NCBI RefSeq assembly: GCF_030816715.1
Contig: NZ_JAUSYH010000001.1
Coordinates: 2,356,001 to 2,420,000, forward strand
Direction of reading: 5' to 3'
DNA: 64,000 nucleotides
Source: Streptomyces achromogenes
GTDB taxonomy: Bacteria > Actinomycetota > Actinomycetes > Streptomycetales > Streptomycetaceae
In this document: positions 37,233 to 45,192 of the stretch, piece by piece
Position numbering within the stretch: position 1 is the stretch's first letter
Layout of the letters: every line of letters starts with the position of its first letter
Made by a program: the position numbers and the translations under genes
Notes under the pieces: generated by a model
What the model saw: only the letters and a program-made list of their open reading frames with translations
Databases searched by the model: none
What the model was told of the DNA's origin: nothing

Positions 37233-38138
37233 TCACGCGCCGTAGACGCGTCCCGGTGGTTCCGCTTCCGCGAGGAGCTTGCGTGCGGTCTCTCCCGCCT
37301 CGGCGGGGCTGCGGCGTCTTCCGGTGTCCGCTGTCGGGCCGGGCCGCCAGCCTTCCATGACGGTGATCCGGCCGCCCTCCGTCTCGAAGACGCGTCCGGT
37401 GACGCCTTCACTGGCGGTGGAGCCGAGCCAGACGACCAGCGGGGAGACGTTGCCGGGGGCCATGGCGTCGAAGCCGGTCTCGGGGGCGGCCATGGTGGCG
37501 GCGAAGGTGTGTTCCGTCATGCGGGTGCGGGCGGCGGGCGCGATCGCGTTGACCTGGACGCCGTAGCGGGCGAGTTCGGCGGCCGCGACGAGCGTGAGGC
37601 CGACGATGCCGGCTTTCGCGGCGCTGTAGTTGCCCTGTCCGAGGGAGCCGAGCAGTCCCGCTCCGCTCGCGGTGTTGACGACGCGGGCGGTGGGTGTGCG
37701 GCCTGCCTTGGCCTCGGCGCGCCAGTGCGAGGCGGCGTGTTTGAGGGTGAGGAAGTGGCCCTTGAGGTGGACGCGCAGGACGGCGTCCCAGTCGTCCTCG
37801 TCGAGGTTGACGAGCATGCGGTCGCGCAGGAAGCCGGCGTTGTTGACGAGGGTGTCGAGCCGGCCGTACGTCTCCAGGGCGGTCGTCACGAGGGACGCGG
37901 CGCCCTGGGGGGTGGCGATGTCGCCGCCGTGGGCGAGGGCGGTGCCGCCGGCCGCGCGGATCTCGTCGGCGACCTGCCGGGCGGGGCTGTCGGGGCCGGG
38001 GACGCCGTCGAGTCCGACGCCGAGGTCGTTGACGACGACCCGGGCGCCCTCGGCGGCGAAGGCGAGGGCGTGGGCGCGCCCGAGGCCGCGTCCGGCGCCG
38101 GTGACGACGACGACCCGTCCGTCGCAGATTCCGCTCAT
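37233..38138 (-). CDS. SDR dehydrogenase, steroid C/D-ring cluster (Rv3548c-like)
   Basis: A 301-residue short-chain dehydrogenase of the kind found in peroxisomal multifunctional enzyme 2 (3-hydroxyacyl-CoA dehydrogenase). The NAD site TGAGRGLGRAHALAF, the NDLG after strand 2, NNAG, and catalytic Ser-Tyr-Lys in NTASGAGLLGSLGQGNYSAAKAG are visible. It lies downstream of another SDR, both reading away from echA20. The arrangement matches Rv3548c-Rv3549c of M. tuberculosis, in the KstR2 regulon. Substrate is inferred from context only. Confidence 0.85.
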   Translation of the reverse strand: MSGICDGRVVVVTGAGRGLGRAHALAFAAEGARVVVNDLGVGLDGVPGPDSPARQVADEIRAAGGTALAHGGDIATPQGAASLVTTALETYGRLDTLVNNAGFLRDRMLVNLDEDDWDAVLRVHLKGHFLTLKHAASHWRAEAKAGRTPTARVVNTASGAGLLGSLGQGNYSAAKAGIVGLTLVAAAELARYGVQVNAIAPAARTRMTEHTFAATMAAPETGFDAMAPGNVSPLVVWLGSTASEGVTGRVFETEGGRITVMEGWRPGPTADTGRRRSPAEAGETARKLLAEAEPPGRVYGA

Positions 38139-38205
38139 CGCGGTTCTCCTCTCACGTCTCTGGCGTCTCTGGCGTCTGCCAGTCCTTCAGGTCGTCCCGG
38201 GCGTC

Positions 38206-38946
38206 TCAGGTCTTCTTGTTGGCGGTCGCGGCGTCGATGAAGGCGGGCAGTTCGCCTCCGCCGTGCAGGAGCAGGCTCGCTCCGCTGATGTAGGCGGCCG
38301 CGTCGGAGGCGAGGAAGGCGGCCGCGTCGCCGACGTCGTCGGGGAGGGCGAGGCGGCCCAGGGGGACGGTGCGGGCGACGGCCTCGACGCCGTCGTCGTC
38401 GCCGTAGTGGAGGTGGGTGCGTTCGGTGTGGACCATGCCGACGACCAGGGTGTTCACGCGGATCTCCGGCGCCCATTCGACGGCCATGGACCGTGCGAGG
38501 TGTTCCAGGCCTGCCTTGGCGGCGCCGTAGGCGGCGGTGCCGGGTGAGGGGCGGCTGCCGCTGACGCTGCCGATCATCAGGATGGAGCCCCGCGCACGCC
38601 TGAGGTGGTCGTGGGCGGCGAGGGACACCGTGAGCGGGGCGAGGAGGTTGAGTTCGATCACGCGCGCGTGGCGGTGCGCGTCGGCCTCGGCGAGCGGCCG
38701 GTAGGGGGCGCCTCCCGCGTTGTTGACGAGGACGTCGAGCCGGGGCAGCCCGGCGAAGAAGGTGTGCACGGCGTCGGCGTCCCGTACGTCGAGCGGCGCG
38801 AAGCGGGCTCCGGGAACCGGGGTGTCGGGGGGCCGGCGGGCGCAGACGACGACCTCGGCGCCGGCGCGCGCGAGGGAGCGTGCGATCCCGGCGCCCACTC
38901 CCCGGGTGCCGCCGGTGACTGCGGCGACCTTCCCGTCCAGCTTCAT
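38206..38946 (-). CDS. SDR dehydrogenase, steroid C/D-ring cluster (Rv3549c-like)
   Basis: A 246-residue short-chain dehydrogenase with TGGTRGVGAGIARSLARAG at the cofactor site, an Arg pair after strand 2 (VVVCARRPP), which favours NADPH, NNAGG, and catalytic Ser-Tyr-Lys in IGSVSGSRPSPGTAAYGAAKAG. It is first in a two-gene minus-strand unit and divergent from echA20, with a KstR2-like palindrome between the two starts. Role in steroid ring degradation is inferred from this context. Confidence 0.83.
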   Translation of the reverse strand: MKLDGKVAAVTGGTRGVGAGIARSLARAGAEVVVCARRPPDTPVPGARFAPLDVRDADAVHTFFAGLPRLDVLVNNAGGAPYRPLAEADAHRHARVIELNLLAPLTVSLAAHDHLRRARGSILMIGSVSGSRPSPGTAAYGAAKAGLEHLARSMAVEWAPEIRVNTLVVGMVHTERTHLHYGDDDGVEAVARTVPLGRLALPDDVGDAAAFLASDAAAYISGASLLLHGGGELPAFIDAATANKKT

Positions 38947-38964
38947 CGGCTGCTACCTTCCTAC

Positions 38965-38982
38965 CTAACAAACGTTTGGTGG
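38965..38982. promoter_or_regulatory. KstR2-like operator between SDR and echA20
   Basis: CTAACAAACGTTTGGTGG fits CTA-N-CAA-N4-TTG-N-TAG with one mismatch. The second divergent promoter of the cluster (45134-45151) has the same element without mismatch. The inner 14 bp resemble the published mycobacterial KstR2 motif AnCAAGnnCTTGnT. It lies 19 bp from both start codons, so binding should block both directions. Confidence 0.7.
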
Positions 38983-39001
38983 AAAGGTAGCTGATGCTTC
39001 C

Positions 39002-39775
39002 ATGGGTGTCTCCACCTCGTCCCCGGAAAAGGGGGCGGAAAAGGGAATCACGCTCGTCACGGTCGACTTCCCGCCGGTGAACGCCCTGCCGGTGCACGGC
39101 TGGTTCGCCCTGGCCGACGCCGTGCGCGCGGCCGGCCGCGATCCGGGCACGCGGTGCGTGGTGCTGGCCGCCGAGGGGCGGGGCTTCAACGCGGGCGTCG
39201 ACATCAAGGAGATCCAGGCACACGGGCCGGGCGCGCTGATCGGCGCCAACCGCGGCTGCTTCGAGGCGTTCGCGGCGGTGTACGAGTGCGAGGTGCCGGT
39301 CGTGGCGGCGGTGCAGGGGTTCTGTCTGGGCGGCGGCGTCGGCCTCGCGGGGAACGCGGACGTGATCGTGGCGAGCGAGGACGCCGTGTTCGGGCTGCCC
39401 GAGCTGGACCGGGGCGCGCTGGGCGCGGCCACCCATCTGGCCCGGCTGGTGCCCCAGCATCTGCTGCGCGCCCTCTACTACACCTCGCGCACGGTCACGG
39501 CGGCCGAACTGCAGGCGCACGGCTCGGTGTGGCGGGTGGCGCCGGCCGGTGAACTGCGCGCGGCCGCGCTGGAGGTGGCCGGCGAGATCGCCGCGAAGGA
39601 CGGCGAGCTGGTGCGTCTGGCGAAGGCCGCCATCAACGGCATCGATCCGGTCGACGTGCGTCGCAGCTACCGCTTCGAGCAGGGCTTCACCTATGAGGCG
39701 AGCGTCGGTGGAGTGGCCGACCGGGTCCGGGACGCCTTCGGCAGGGTCGCACGGGAGGAGGGCCCGGGTGAGTGA
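39002..39775 (+). CDS. echA20: Enoyl-CoA hydratase-family ring hydrolase, EchA20-like
   Basis: A 257-residue crotonase-fold protein. In mycobacteria EchA20 opens a ring of the bicyclic steroid intermediate HIEC-CoA by hydrolysis. Crotonase features: GRGFNAGVDIKEIQ and GFCLGGGVGLAGNADVI (oxyanion hole) and ELDRGALGAATHL. The assignment to EchA20 rests on position immediately before ipdAB and divergent from the two SDRs, as in Rv3550. ATG at 39002; ipdA starts eight bases inside its 3' end. Confidence 0.82.
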   Translation: MGVSTSSPEKGAEKGITLVTVDFPPVNALPVHGWFALADAVRAAGRDPGTRCVVLAAEGRGFNAGVDIKEIQAHGPGALIGANRGCFEAFAAVYECEVPVVAAVQGFCLGGGVGLAGNADVIVASEDAVFGLPELDRGALGAATHLARLVPQHLLRALYYTSRTVTAAELQAHGSVWRVAPAGELRAAALEVAGEIAAKDGELVRLAKAAINGIDPVDVRRSYRFEQGFTYEASVGGVADRVRDAFGRVAREEGPGE

Positions 39776-40604
39776 CAAGACGATGAGCGCCGAGGAGGCC
39801 GTCTCCCGTCTGGAGAGCGGCATGACTCTCGGCATCGGCGGCTGGGGCTCGCGCCGTAAGCCGATGGCGTTGGTGCGGGCGCTGCTGCGGTCGGAGGTCA
39901 CCGACCTGACCGTGGTGTCGTACGGCGGCCCGGACGTCGGCATGCTCGCGGCGGCCGGGCGGATCCGCAGGCTGGTCGCCGCGTTCGCCACGCTGGACTC
40001 GATCCCGCTGGAGCCGCACTACCGCGCGGCCCGCGAGCGCGGGACGCTGGAGCTGACGGAGGTCGACGAGGCGATGTTCCTGTGGGGGCTGCGCGCGGCG
40101 GCGCACCGGCTGCCGTTCCTGCCCGTGCGGGCGGGCCTCGGCTCGGACGTGATGCGGGTCAACCCCGGTCTGCGGACGGTGACGTCGCCGTACGAGGACG
40201 GGGAGACGTTCGTGGCCATGCCCGCCCTGCGGCTCGACGCGGCGCTGGTGCACGTCAACCGGGCCGACCGGCTGGGCAACGGGCAGTACCTGGGCCCGGA
40301 CCCGTACTTCGACGACCTGTTCTGCGAGGCGGCGGACACGGCGTACGTCAGCTGCGAACGCGTCGTCGACACGGCCGAGCTGACGAAGGAGGCGCCGCCG
40401 CAGTCGCTGCTGATCAAGCGGCACACGGTGACGGGGGTGGTGGAGGCCCCGAACGGGGCGCACTTCACGTCCTGCGCCCCCGACTACGGCCGGGACGAGG
40501 CGTTCCAGAAGCGGTACGCGACGACGCCCTGGGCGCAGTTCTCGGCCCGCTACCTCGCCGGGGACGAACAGGCGTACCGGTCGGCGGTCGGGGAGGACTC
40601 GTGA
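39768..40604 (+). CDS. ipdA: CoA-transferase family subunit A, ring hydrolase IpdA
   Basis: A 278-residue class I CoA-transferase alpha-like subunit. With IpdB it forms a heteromeric hydrolase that opens the last carbon ring of steroid-derived COCHEA-CoA in actinobacteria. Features: SAEEAVSRLESGMTLGIGGWGSRRKPMALVRALL at the N-terminus, VVSYGGPDVGML, and the DAALVHVNRADRLGNGQY block shared by CoA-transferase alpha chains. GTG at 39768 overlaps the echA20 stop by eight bases. A shorter start at ATG 39783 is possible. Confidence 0.87.
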   Translation: MSDKTMSAEEAVSRLESGMTLGIGGWGSRRKPMALVRALLRSEVTDLTVVSYGGPDVGMLAAAGRIRRLVAAFATLDSIPLEPHYRAARERGTLELTEVDEAMFLWGLRAAAHRLPFLPVRAGLGSDVMRVNPGLRTVTSPYEDGETFVAMPALRLDAALVHVNRADRLGNGQYLGPDPYFDDLFCEAADTAYVSCERVVDTAELTKEAPPQSLLIKRHTVTGVVEAPNGAHFTSCAPDYGRDEAFQKRYATTPWAQFSARYLAGDEQAYRSAVGEDS

Positions 40605-41320
40605 GCGGGACCACGCGTGCCGAGTACTGCGTGATCGCCTGCGCCGAGGCCTGGCGGGGCGGGGGCGAGATCCTGGCGAGCCCCATGGGCGTGATCCCCT
40701 CGGCCGGCGCCCGGCTCGCCCGGCTCACCTTCTCGCCGGATCTCCTGCTGACCGACGGCGAGGCGCTGATCGTGCGCCCGGACGGGACGACGGAGGGCTG
40801 GCTGCCCTACCGGCAGCATCTGGAGCTGGTCACCGGCGGCCGGCGGCACGTGATGATGGGCGCGAGCCAGATCGACCGGTACGGCAACCAGAACATCTCC
40901 TGCGTCGGCGACTGGGCCAAGCCGGTGCGCCAGCTCCTCGGGGTGCGCGGTGCGCCCGTCAACACCTTGAACAATCCGACGAGTTACTGGATCCCGAGGC
41001 ACTCCCGGCGGGTCTTCGTCGCGAAGGTCGACATGGTGTGCGGCGTCGGGTACGACCGTGCGGCCGGAGCCCGGTATCACCGCATCCCGCGGGTCGTCTC
41101 CGACCTGGGCGTCTTCGACTTCGCCACGCCCGACCGGTCGATGCGGCTGGCCTCGCTGCATCCCGGGGTGAGTGTGGAGCAGGTCCGGGAGGCGACGGGG
41201 TTCGACCTGGCCGTCGCGGACGAGGTGCCGTACACCCGTGAGCCGACCGCTGCGGAGCTGCGGCTGATCCGTGAGGTGATCGACCCGGACGGCGCCCGGG
41301 CCCGGGAGGTGCCGGCCTGA
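40601..41320 (+). CDS. ipdB: CoA-transferase family subunit B, ring hydrolase IpdB
   Basis: The 239-residue beta partner of IpdA. It has AEYCVIACAEAWRGGGEILASPMGVIPSAGARLARLTFSPDLLLTDGEA and GASQIDRYGNQNIS, typical of the IpdB lineage, and does not show the standard catalytic Glu of true CoA-transferase beta chains (S-ENG-type motif), which fits a hydrolase. GTG at 40601 overlaps the ipdA stop as GTGA; its own TGA overlaps the ATG of ipdC. These overlaps imply stoichiometric co-translation. Confidence 0.87.
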   Translation: MSGTTRAEYCVIACAEAWRGGGEILASPMGVIPSAGARLARLTFSPDLLLTDGEALIVRPDGTTEGWLPYRQHLELVTGGRRHVMMGASQIDRYGNQNISCVGDWAKPVRQLLGVRGAPVNTLNNPTSYWIPRHSRRVFVAKVDMVCGVGYDRAAGARYHRIPRVVSDLGVFDFATPDRSMRLASLHPGVSVEQVREATGFDLAVADEVPYTREPTAAELRLIREVIDPDGARAREVPA

Positions 41321-42375
41321 TGGAGACGGCGTTCACCCGGCTGGTCGGGGTCCGTCACCCGATCGTGCAGACCGGCATGGGGTGGGTGGCGGGCCCGCGG
41401 CTGGTGTCGGCGACGGCGGACGCGGGGGGGCTGGGCGTCCTGGCCTCGGCGACGATGACCCCCGACCAGCTGCGGTCGGCGGTGCGGGAGGTGAAGGCGC
41501 GCACGGACGCGCCGTTCGGCGTCAATCTGCGGGCCGACGCGGCGGACGCCGGTGACCGGGTGCGGATCATCGTCGACGAGGGGGTGCGGGTCGCGTCGTT
41601 CGCACTCGCCCCCTCCGCCGAGCTGATCGCCGGCCTCAAGGAGGCGGGGGTCGTCGTGATCCCGTCCGTGGGGGCCCGCCGGCACGCCGAGAAGGTGGCG
41701 GCGTGGGGCGCGGACGCGGTGATCGTGCAGGGCGGCGAGGGCGGCGGCCACACCGGCGAGGTCGCGACGACGGTCCTGCTTCCGCAGGTGGTGGACGCGG
41801 TGGACATCCCCGTCGTGGCGGCGGGCGGCTTCTTCGACGGGCGGGGGCTGGCGGCCGCGCTGGCGTACGGGGCGGCCGGCGTCGCGATGGGCACGCGGTT
41901 CCTGCTCACGTCGGACTCGCCGGTCCCGGAGGCGGTGAAGGCGCGGTACCTGGTGGCGACGGTACGGGACGTCACCGTCACCCGGGCGGTGGACGGCCTT
42001 CCGCACCGCATGCTGCGCACGCCGCTGGTCGACGGCCTGGAGGACGCGGGCCGGGGCAGGGCGCTGCTGCGGGCGGCGCGTCACGCGGCCGGCTTCCGCA
42101 GGCTGTCCGGTCTCACCTGGCGGCAGATGGTCCGCGACGGACTGGCGCTGCGCCACGGCAAGGACCTCGCCTGGAGTCAGGTGCTGCTGGCCGCGAACAC
42201 GCCGATGCTGCTGAGGTCCGCGATGGTGGAGGGCCGCCCGGAGGCGGGGGTGATGGCCGCCGGGCAGGTCGCCGGGGTGATCGACGACCTGCCGTCGTGC
42301 GCGGACCTGGTCGAACGGATCATGAAGGAGGCGCAGGACGTGCTGACGGCCCTGGACCGGCTCGCAAGGACGTGA
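41320..42375 (+). CDS. ipdC: Nitronate monooxygenase-family FMN enzyme, IpdC
   Basis: A 351-residue TIM-barrel flavoprotein of the 2-nitropropane dioxygenase family. In the mycobacterial pathway IpdC desaturates the bicyclic HIC-CoA intermediate instead of oxidising nitronates. FMN-binding segments: PIVQTGMGWVAGPRLVSATADAGGLGVLAS, VQGGEGGGHTGEV and AAGGFFDGRGLAAALAYGAAGVAMGTRFL. ATG at 41320 overlaps the ipdB TGA. It ends the echA20-ipdABC operon and converges with fadA6 across 108 bp. Confidence 0.85.
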   Translation: METAFTRLVGVRHPIVQTGMGWVAGPRLVSATADAGGLGVLASATMTPDQLRSAVREVKARTDAPFGVNLRADAADAGDRVRIIVDEGVRVASFALAPSAELIAGLKEAGVVVIPSVGARRHAEKVAAWGADAVIVQGGEGGGHTGEVATTVLLPQVVDAVDIPVVAAGGFFDGRGLAAALAYGAAGVAMGTRFLLTSDSPVPEAVKARYLVATVRDVTVTRAVDGLPHRMLRTPLVDGLEDAGRGRALLRAARHAAGFRRLSGLTWRQMVRDGLALRHGKDLAWSQVLLAANTPMLLRSAMVEGRPEAGVMAAGQVAGVIDDLPSCADLVERIMKEAQDVLTALDRLART

Positions 42376-42483
42376 GGACCGGCGCGCAAGCCCGTCCCCC
42401 GCCCCGCCCCCGCTCCCGCCGCTCCGCTCCGGAACAGCCTCGCCGCCCGGGGCATCCGTACCGGTCGGAACCTGTGGTGCCCG

Positions 42484-43641
42484 TCAGAGCCGTTCGATGA
42501 TCGTCACGTTGGCCTGGCCGCCGCCTTCGCACATGGTCTGCAGTCCGAACCGGCCGCCGACGCGCTCCAGTTCGTGCAGCAGCGTCGTCATCAGCTTCGC
42601 GCCGGTCGCGCCGAGGGGATGGCCGAGGGCGATCGCGCCGCCATTGACGTTGACCTTCTCCGGGTCCGCGCCGGTCTCCTTCAGCCAGGCCAGCACGACG
42701 GGCGCGAACGCCTCGTTGATCTCGACGAGGTCGAGGTCGTCGATGGTGAGGCCGGTCTTCTTCAGGGCGTGCGCGGTGGCCGGGATCGGGGCCGTCAGCA
42801 TGCGGATGGGGTCCTCGCCGCGCACGGAGAGGTGGTGCACGCGCGCGCGGGGCGTCAGCCCGTGCTCGCGCACCGCCCGCTCCGAGGCCAGCAGCAGCGC
42901 GGCCGCGCCGTCGGAGACCTGCGAGGAGCAGGCGGCGGTGACGGTGCCGCCGTCGATCACGGGCTTCAGCGCGGCCATCTTCTCCAGGGAGGTGTCCCGG
43001 CGCGGCCCCTCGTCGGTCGTCACGTCCCGGTAGGCGACGGTCTCGCGCGTGAAGCGGCCCTCGTCGATCGCGCGCAGCGCCCGGCGGTGCGAGCGCAGGG
43101 CGAACTCCTCCTGGTCCTGCCGGCTGATGCCCCATTTGGCGGCGATCATCTCGGCGCCGGCGAACTGGTTGACGGGCCGGTCCCCGTACCGGGCGCGCCA
43201 GCCCTCGCTGCCGGCGAAGGGGCCCTGGGTGAAGCCGAGCGGTTCGGCGGCCTGCCGGGTGGCGAAGGCTATCGGGATCTGCGACATGTTCTGCACACCG
43301 CCCGCGACGACCAGGTCCTGGGTGCCGGACAGTACGCCCTGGGCGGCGAAGTGCACGGCCTGCTGCGAGGAGCCGCACTGCCGGTCGACGGTCACGCCCG
43401 GCACCTCCTCGGGGAGGCCTGCGGCCAGCCAGCAGGTCCGCGCGATGTCGCCGGCCTGCGGTCCGACCGTGTCCAGGCAGCCGAAGACGACGTCCTCGAC
43501 GGCCGCCGGGTCCACGCCCGAGCGGGCGACGAGCTCCTTCAGCACGTGCGCGCCGAGGTCCGCCGGGTGCACCCCGGACAGACCCCCCCTGCGCCGCCCG
43601 ACGGGCGTACGGACCGCTTCGACGATGTAGGCCTCGGCCAT
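42484..43641 (-). CDS. fadA6: Acetyl-CoA acetyltransferase (thiolase), FadA6-like
   Basis: A 385-residue degradative thiolase that cleaves 3-ketoacyl-CoA. Catalytic residues: nucleophile C89 in VDRQCGSSQQAVHFA, the His in GGAIALGHPLGATGA, and the second Cys in MCEGGGQANV near the C-terminus. The ATG at 43641 (MAEAYIVEAVRTPVG) has GAGGGAG five bases upstream. It is the last gene of the ipdF-kstR2-fadA6 minus-strand unit, matching Rv3556c-Rv3557c order. In the steroid pathway FadA6 acts on the opened-ring dioxo-diacid CoA. Confidence 0.88.
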   Translation of the reverse strand: MAEAYIVEAVRTPVGRRRGGLSGVHPADLGAHVLKELVARSGVDPAAVEDVVFGCLDTVGPQAGDIARTCWLAAGLPEEVPGVTVDRQCGSSQQAVHFAAQGVLSGTQDLVVAGGVQNMSQIPIAFATRQAAEPLGFTQGPFAGSEGWRARYGDRPVNQFAGAEMIAAKWGISRQDQEEFALRSHRRALRAIDEGRFTRETVAYRDVTTDEGPRRDTSLEKMAALKPVIDGGTVTAACSSQVSDGAAALLLASERAVREHGLTPRARVHHLSVRGEDPIRMLTAPIPATAHALKKTGLTIDDLDLVEINEAFAPVVLAWLKETGADPEKVNVNGGAIALGHPLGATGAKLMTTLLHELERVGGRFGLQTMCEGGGQANVTIIERL

Positions 43642-43676
43642 GGCAACTCCCTCATGCAAAGGGGCACGTCAGTGGA

Positions 43677-44315
43677 CTATTCACGGACGGCGATGCCGTC
43701 CAGCACCATCGACAGGTACTGGCGGGCGATCTCCTCCGGGCTGTGCTGCCCGCCGGGCCGGTACCAGGACGCGGCGACCCACACCGTGTCGCGGACGAAC
43801 CGGTAGGTGAGACGGACGTCGAGATCGGCCCGGAAGACCCGGGCCGCGACTCCGCGTTCCAGCGTGGAGAGCCAGGCCGTCTCGAACCTGCGCTGGGAGT
43901 CGGCGAGGAACGCGAACCGTTCCTGCGCCACCAGCTGCCGGCTCTCCTTCTGGTAGATCGCGACGGCGGCGCGGTGCCGGTCGATCTCCCGGAACGACTC
44001 GGTGACCAGGGCCTCGAGGGTCTCGCGGGGGCCCAGCGGGGCCGCGAGGACGGTGTCGTAGCCGTCCCACAGTTCGTCGAGGAAGCTGCGCAGGATCTCC
44101 TCGAGCATCGACTCCTTCGAGTCGAAGTGGTAATAGAGGCTGCCCGCGAGCATGCCCGCGTGGTCCGCGATCTTGCGCACGGTGGTGGCGTTGTAGCCCT
44201 GCTCGGCGAAGACCTCGGCGGCGGTCTCGAGGAGTTCGCGGCGCCGGGCGGGCGCGGCGGTCACCTGGGGCTTCTTCTTCGCAGGGGGCTTCGTGGGAGG
44301 CGTCGTAGGGGGCAC
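43677..44315 (-). CDS. kstR2: TetR-family repressor, KstR2-like
   Basis: A 212-residue TetR regulator. After a Pro/Lys-rich N-terminal tail the helix-turn-helix is at about residues 22-70 (RRRELLETAAEVFAEQGYNATTVRKIADHAGMLAGSLYYHFDSKESML). The C-terminal ligand domain includes TYRFVRDTVWVAASWYRPGG. Position between ipdF and fadA6 equals that of KstR2 (Rv3557c), which binds a steroid-derived HIP-CoA ligand. Its likely operators are the two 18-bp palindromes at 38965 and 45134. GTG start at 44315; the ribosome site is weak, so translation may depend on ipdF 15 bp upstream. Confidence 0.84.
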   Translation of the reverse strand: MPPTTPPTKPPAKKKPQVTAAPARRRELLETAAEVFAEQGYNATTVRKIADHAGMLAGSLYYHFDSKESMLEEILRSFLDELWDGYDTVLAAPLGPRETLEALVTESFREIDRHRAAVAIYQKESRQLVAQERFAFLADSQRRFETAWLSTLERGVAARVFRADLDVRLTYRFVRDTVWVAASWYRPGGQHSPEEIARQYLSMVLDGIAVRE

Positions 44316-44330
44316 GCGTTCATTGTCCGC

Positions 44331-45119
44331 CTAGGGGTGCTGGCCACTGACGGAGACCACTTCGCCGGTCATGTACGAGGAGTAGCCGGACGCCAGGAAC
44401 ACGATCACGTTGGCGACCTCCCAGGGCTCGGCGTACCGTCCGAAGGCCTCGCGTGCGGTGAGCTCCTCCAGCAGTTCGGCGGAGGTGACCTTCACCAGGT
44501 GCGGGTGCATGGCGAGGCTGGGTGAGACGGCGTTGACCCGTACGCCGTAGGCGGCGGCCTCGATCGCCGCGCAGCGGGTCAGCGCCATCACGCCCGCTTT
44601 CGCGGCGGCGTAGTGCGCCTGGCCGGCCTGGGCGCGCCAGCCGACGACGGAGGCGTTGTTGACGATGACGCCGCCGCCGGTGTCGCGCATCCGCCGCAGG
44701 GCGGCCCGGGTGCAGCGGAAGGTGCCGTTCAGGGTGACGTCGAGGACGCGGTTCCACTGGTCGTCGGTCATGTCCGCGAGGTGCGCGGTGCCGCCGAGGC
44801 CGGCGTTGTTGACGACGACGTCCAGCCTGCCGTGGGCGGCGACGGCGGCGTCGAACAGGGCCCGCACCTGGTCCTCGTCGGTGACGTCACAGGGCAGGGC
44901 CGCCACCGACTCCGGCCCGAACTCCTCGGCCAGCGCGCTCTCGTGGTCCTTGAGCCGCCGGGTGTGGGCGTCGCTGATCAGCACACGCGCCCCTTCCTCC
45001 AGGAAGCGCCGTGCGACGGCTCCGCCGATGCCGGCCCCGGCCGCGGCCGTGACGACGGCGGTGCGCCCCCTGAGCAGCCCGTGGCCGGGCACGTATGCCG
45101 GACTCTCGACGCCTGTCAT
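44331..45119 (-). CDS. ipdF: SDR dehydrogenase, IpdF-like
   Basis: A 262-residue short-chain dehydrogenase with cofactor site TAAAGAGIGGAVARRFLEEG, acidic D after strand 2 (VLISDAH, favouring NAD), NNAG, and Ser-Tyr-Lys in NNASVVGWRAQAGQAHYAAAKAG. In the actinobacterial pathway IpdF oxidises the ring hydroxyl of 5-OH-HIP-derived CoA esters. It leads the minus-strand kstR2-fadA6 unit and is divergent from two acyl-CoA dehydrogenase genes, with a perfect 18-bp KstR2-like palindrome between them. Position equals Rv3559c. Confidence 0.84.
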   Translation of the reverse strand: MTGVESPAYVPGHGLLRGRTAVVTAAAGAGIGGAVARRFLEEGARVLISDAHTRRLKDHESALAEEFGPESVAALPCDVTDEDQVRALFDAAVAAHGRLDVVVNNAGLGGTAHLADMTDDQWNRVLDVTLNGTFRCTRAALRRMRDTGGGVIVNNASVVGWRAQAGQAHYAAAKAGVMALTRCAAIEAAAYGVRVNAVSPSLAMHPHLVKVTSAELLEELTAREAFGRYAEPWEVANVIVFLASGYSSYMTGEVVSVSGQHP

Positions 45120-45133
45120 GGAGCCACGCTAAC

Positions 45134-45151
45134 CTACCAAACACTTGTTAG
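45134..45151. promoter_or_regulatory. KstR2-like operator between ipdF and acyl-CoA dehydrogenase genes
   Basis: CTACCAAACACTTGTTAG fits CTA-N-CAA-N4-TTG-N-TAG without mismatch and shares the inner AnCAA...CTTGnT pattern of the mycobacterial KstR2 motif. It is 14 bp upstream of ipdF and 41 bp upstream of the dehydrogenase gene. Confidence 0.75.
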
Positions 45152-45192
45152 GGAAGAACGGTCCCGCGAAAAACACCCGTAGGAGAGCGCCC

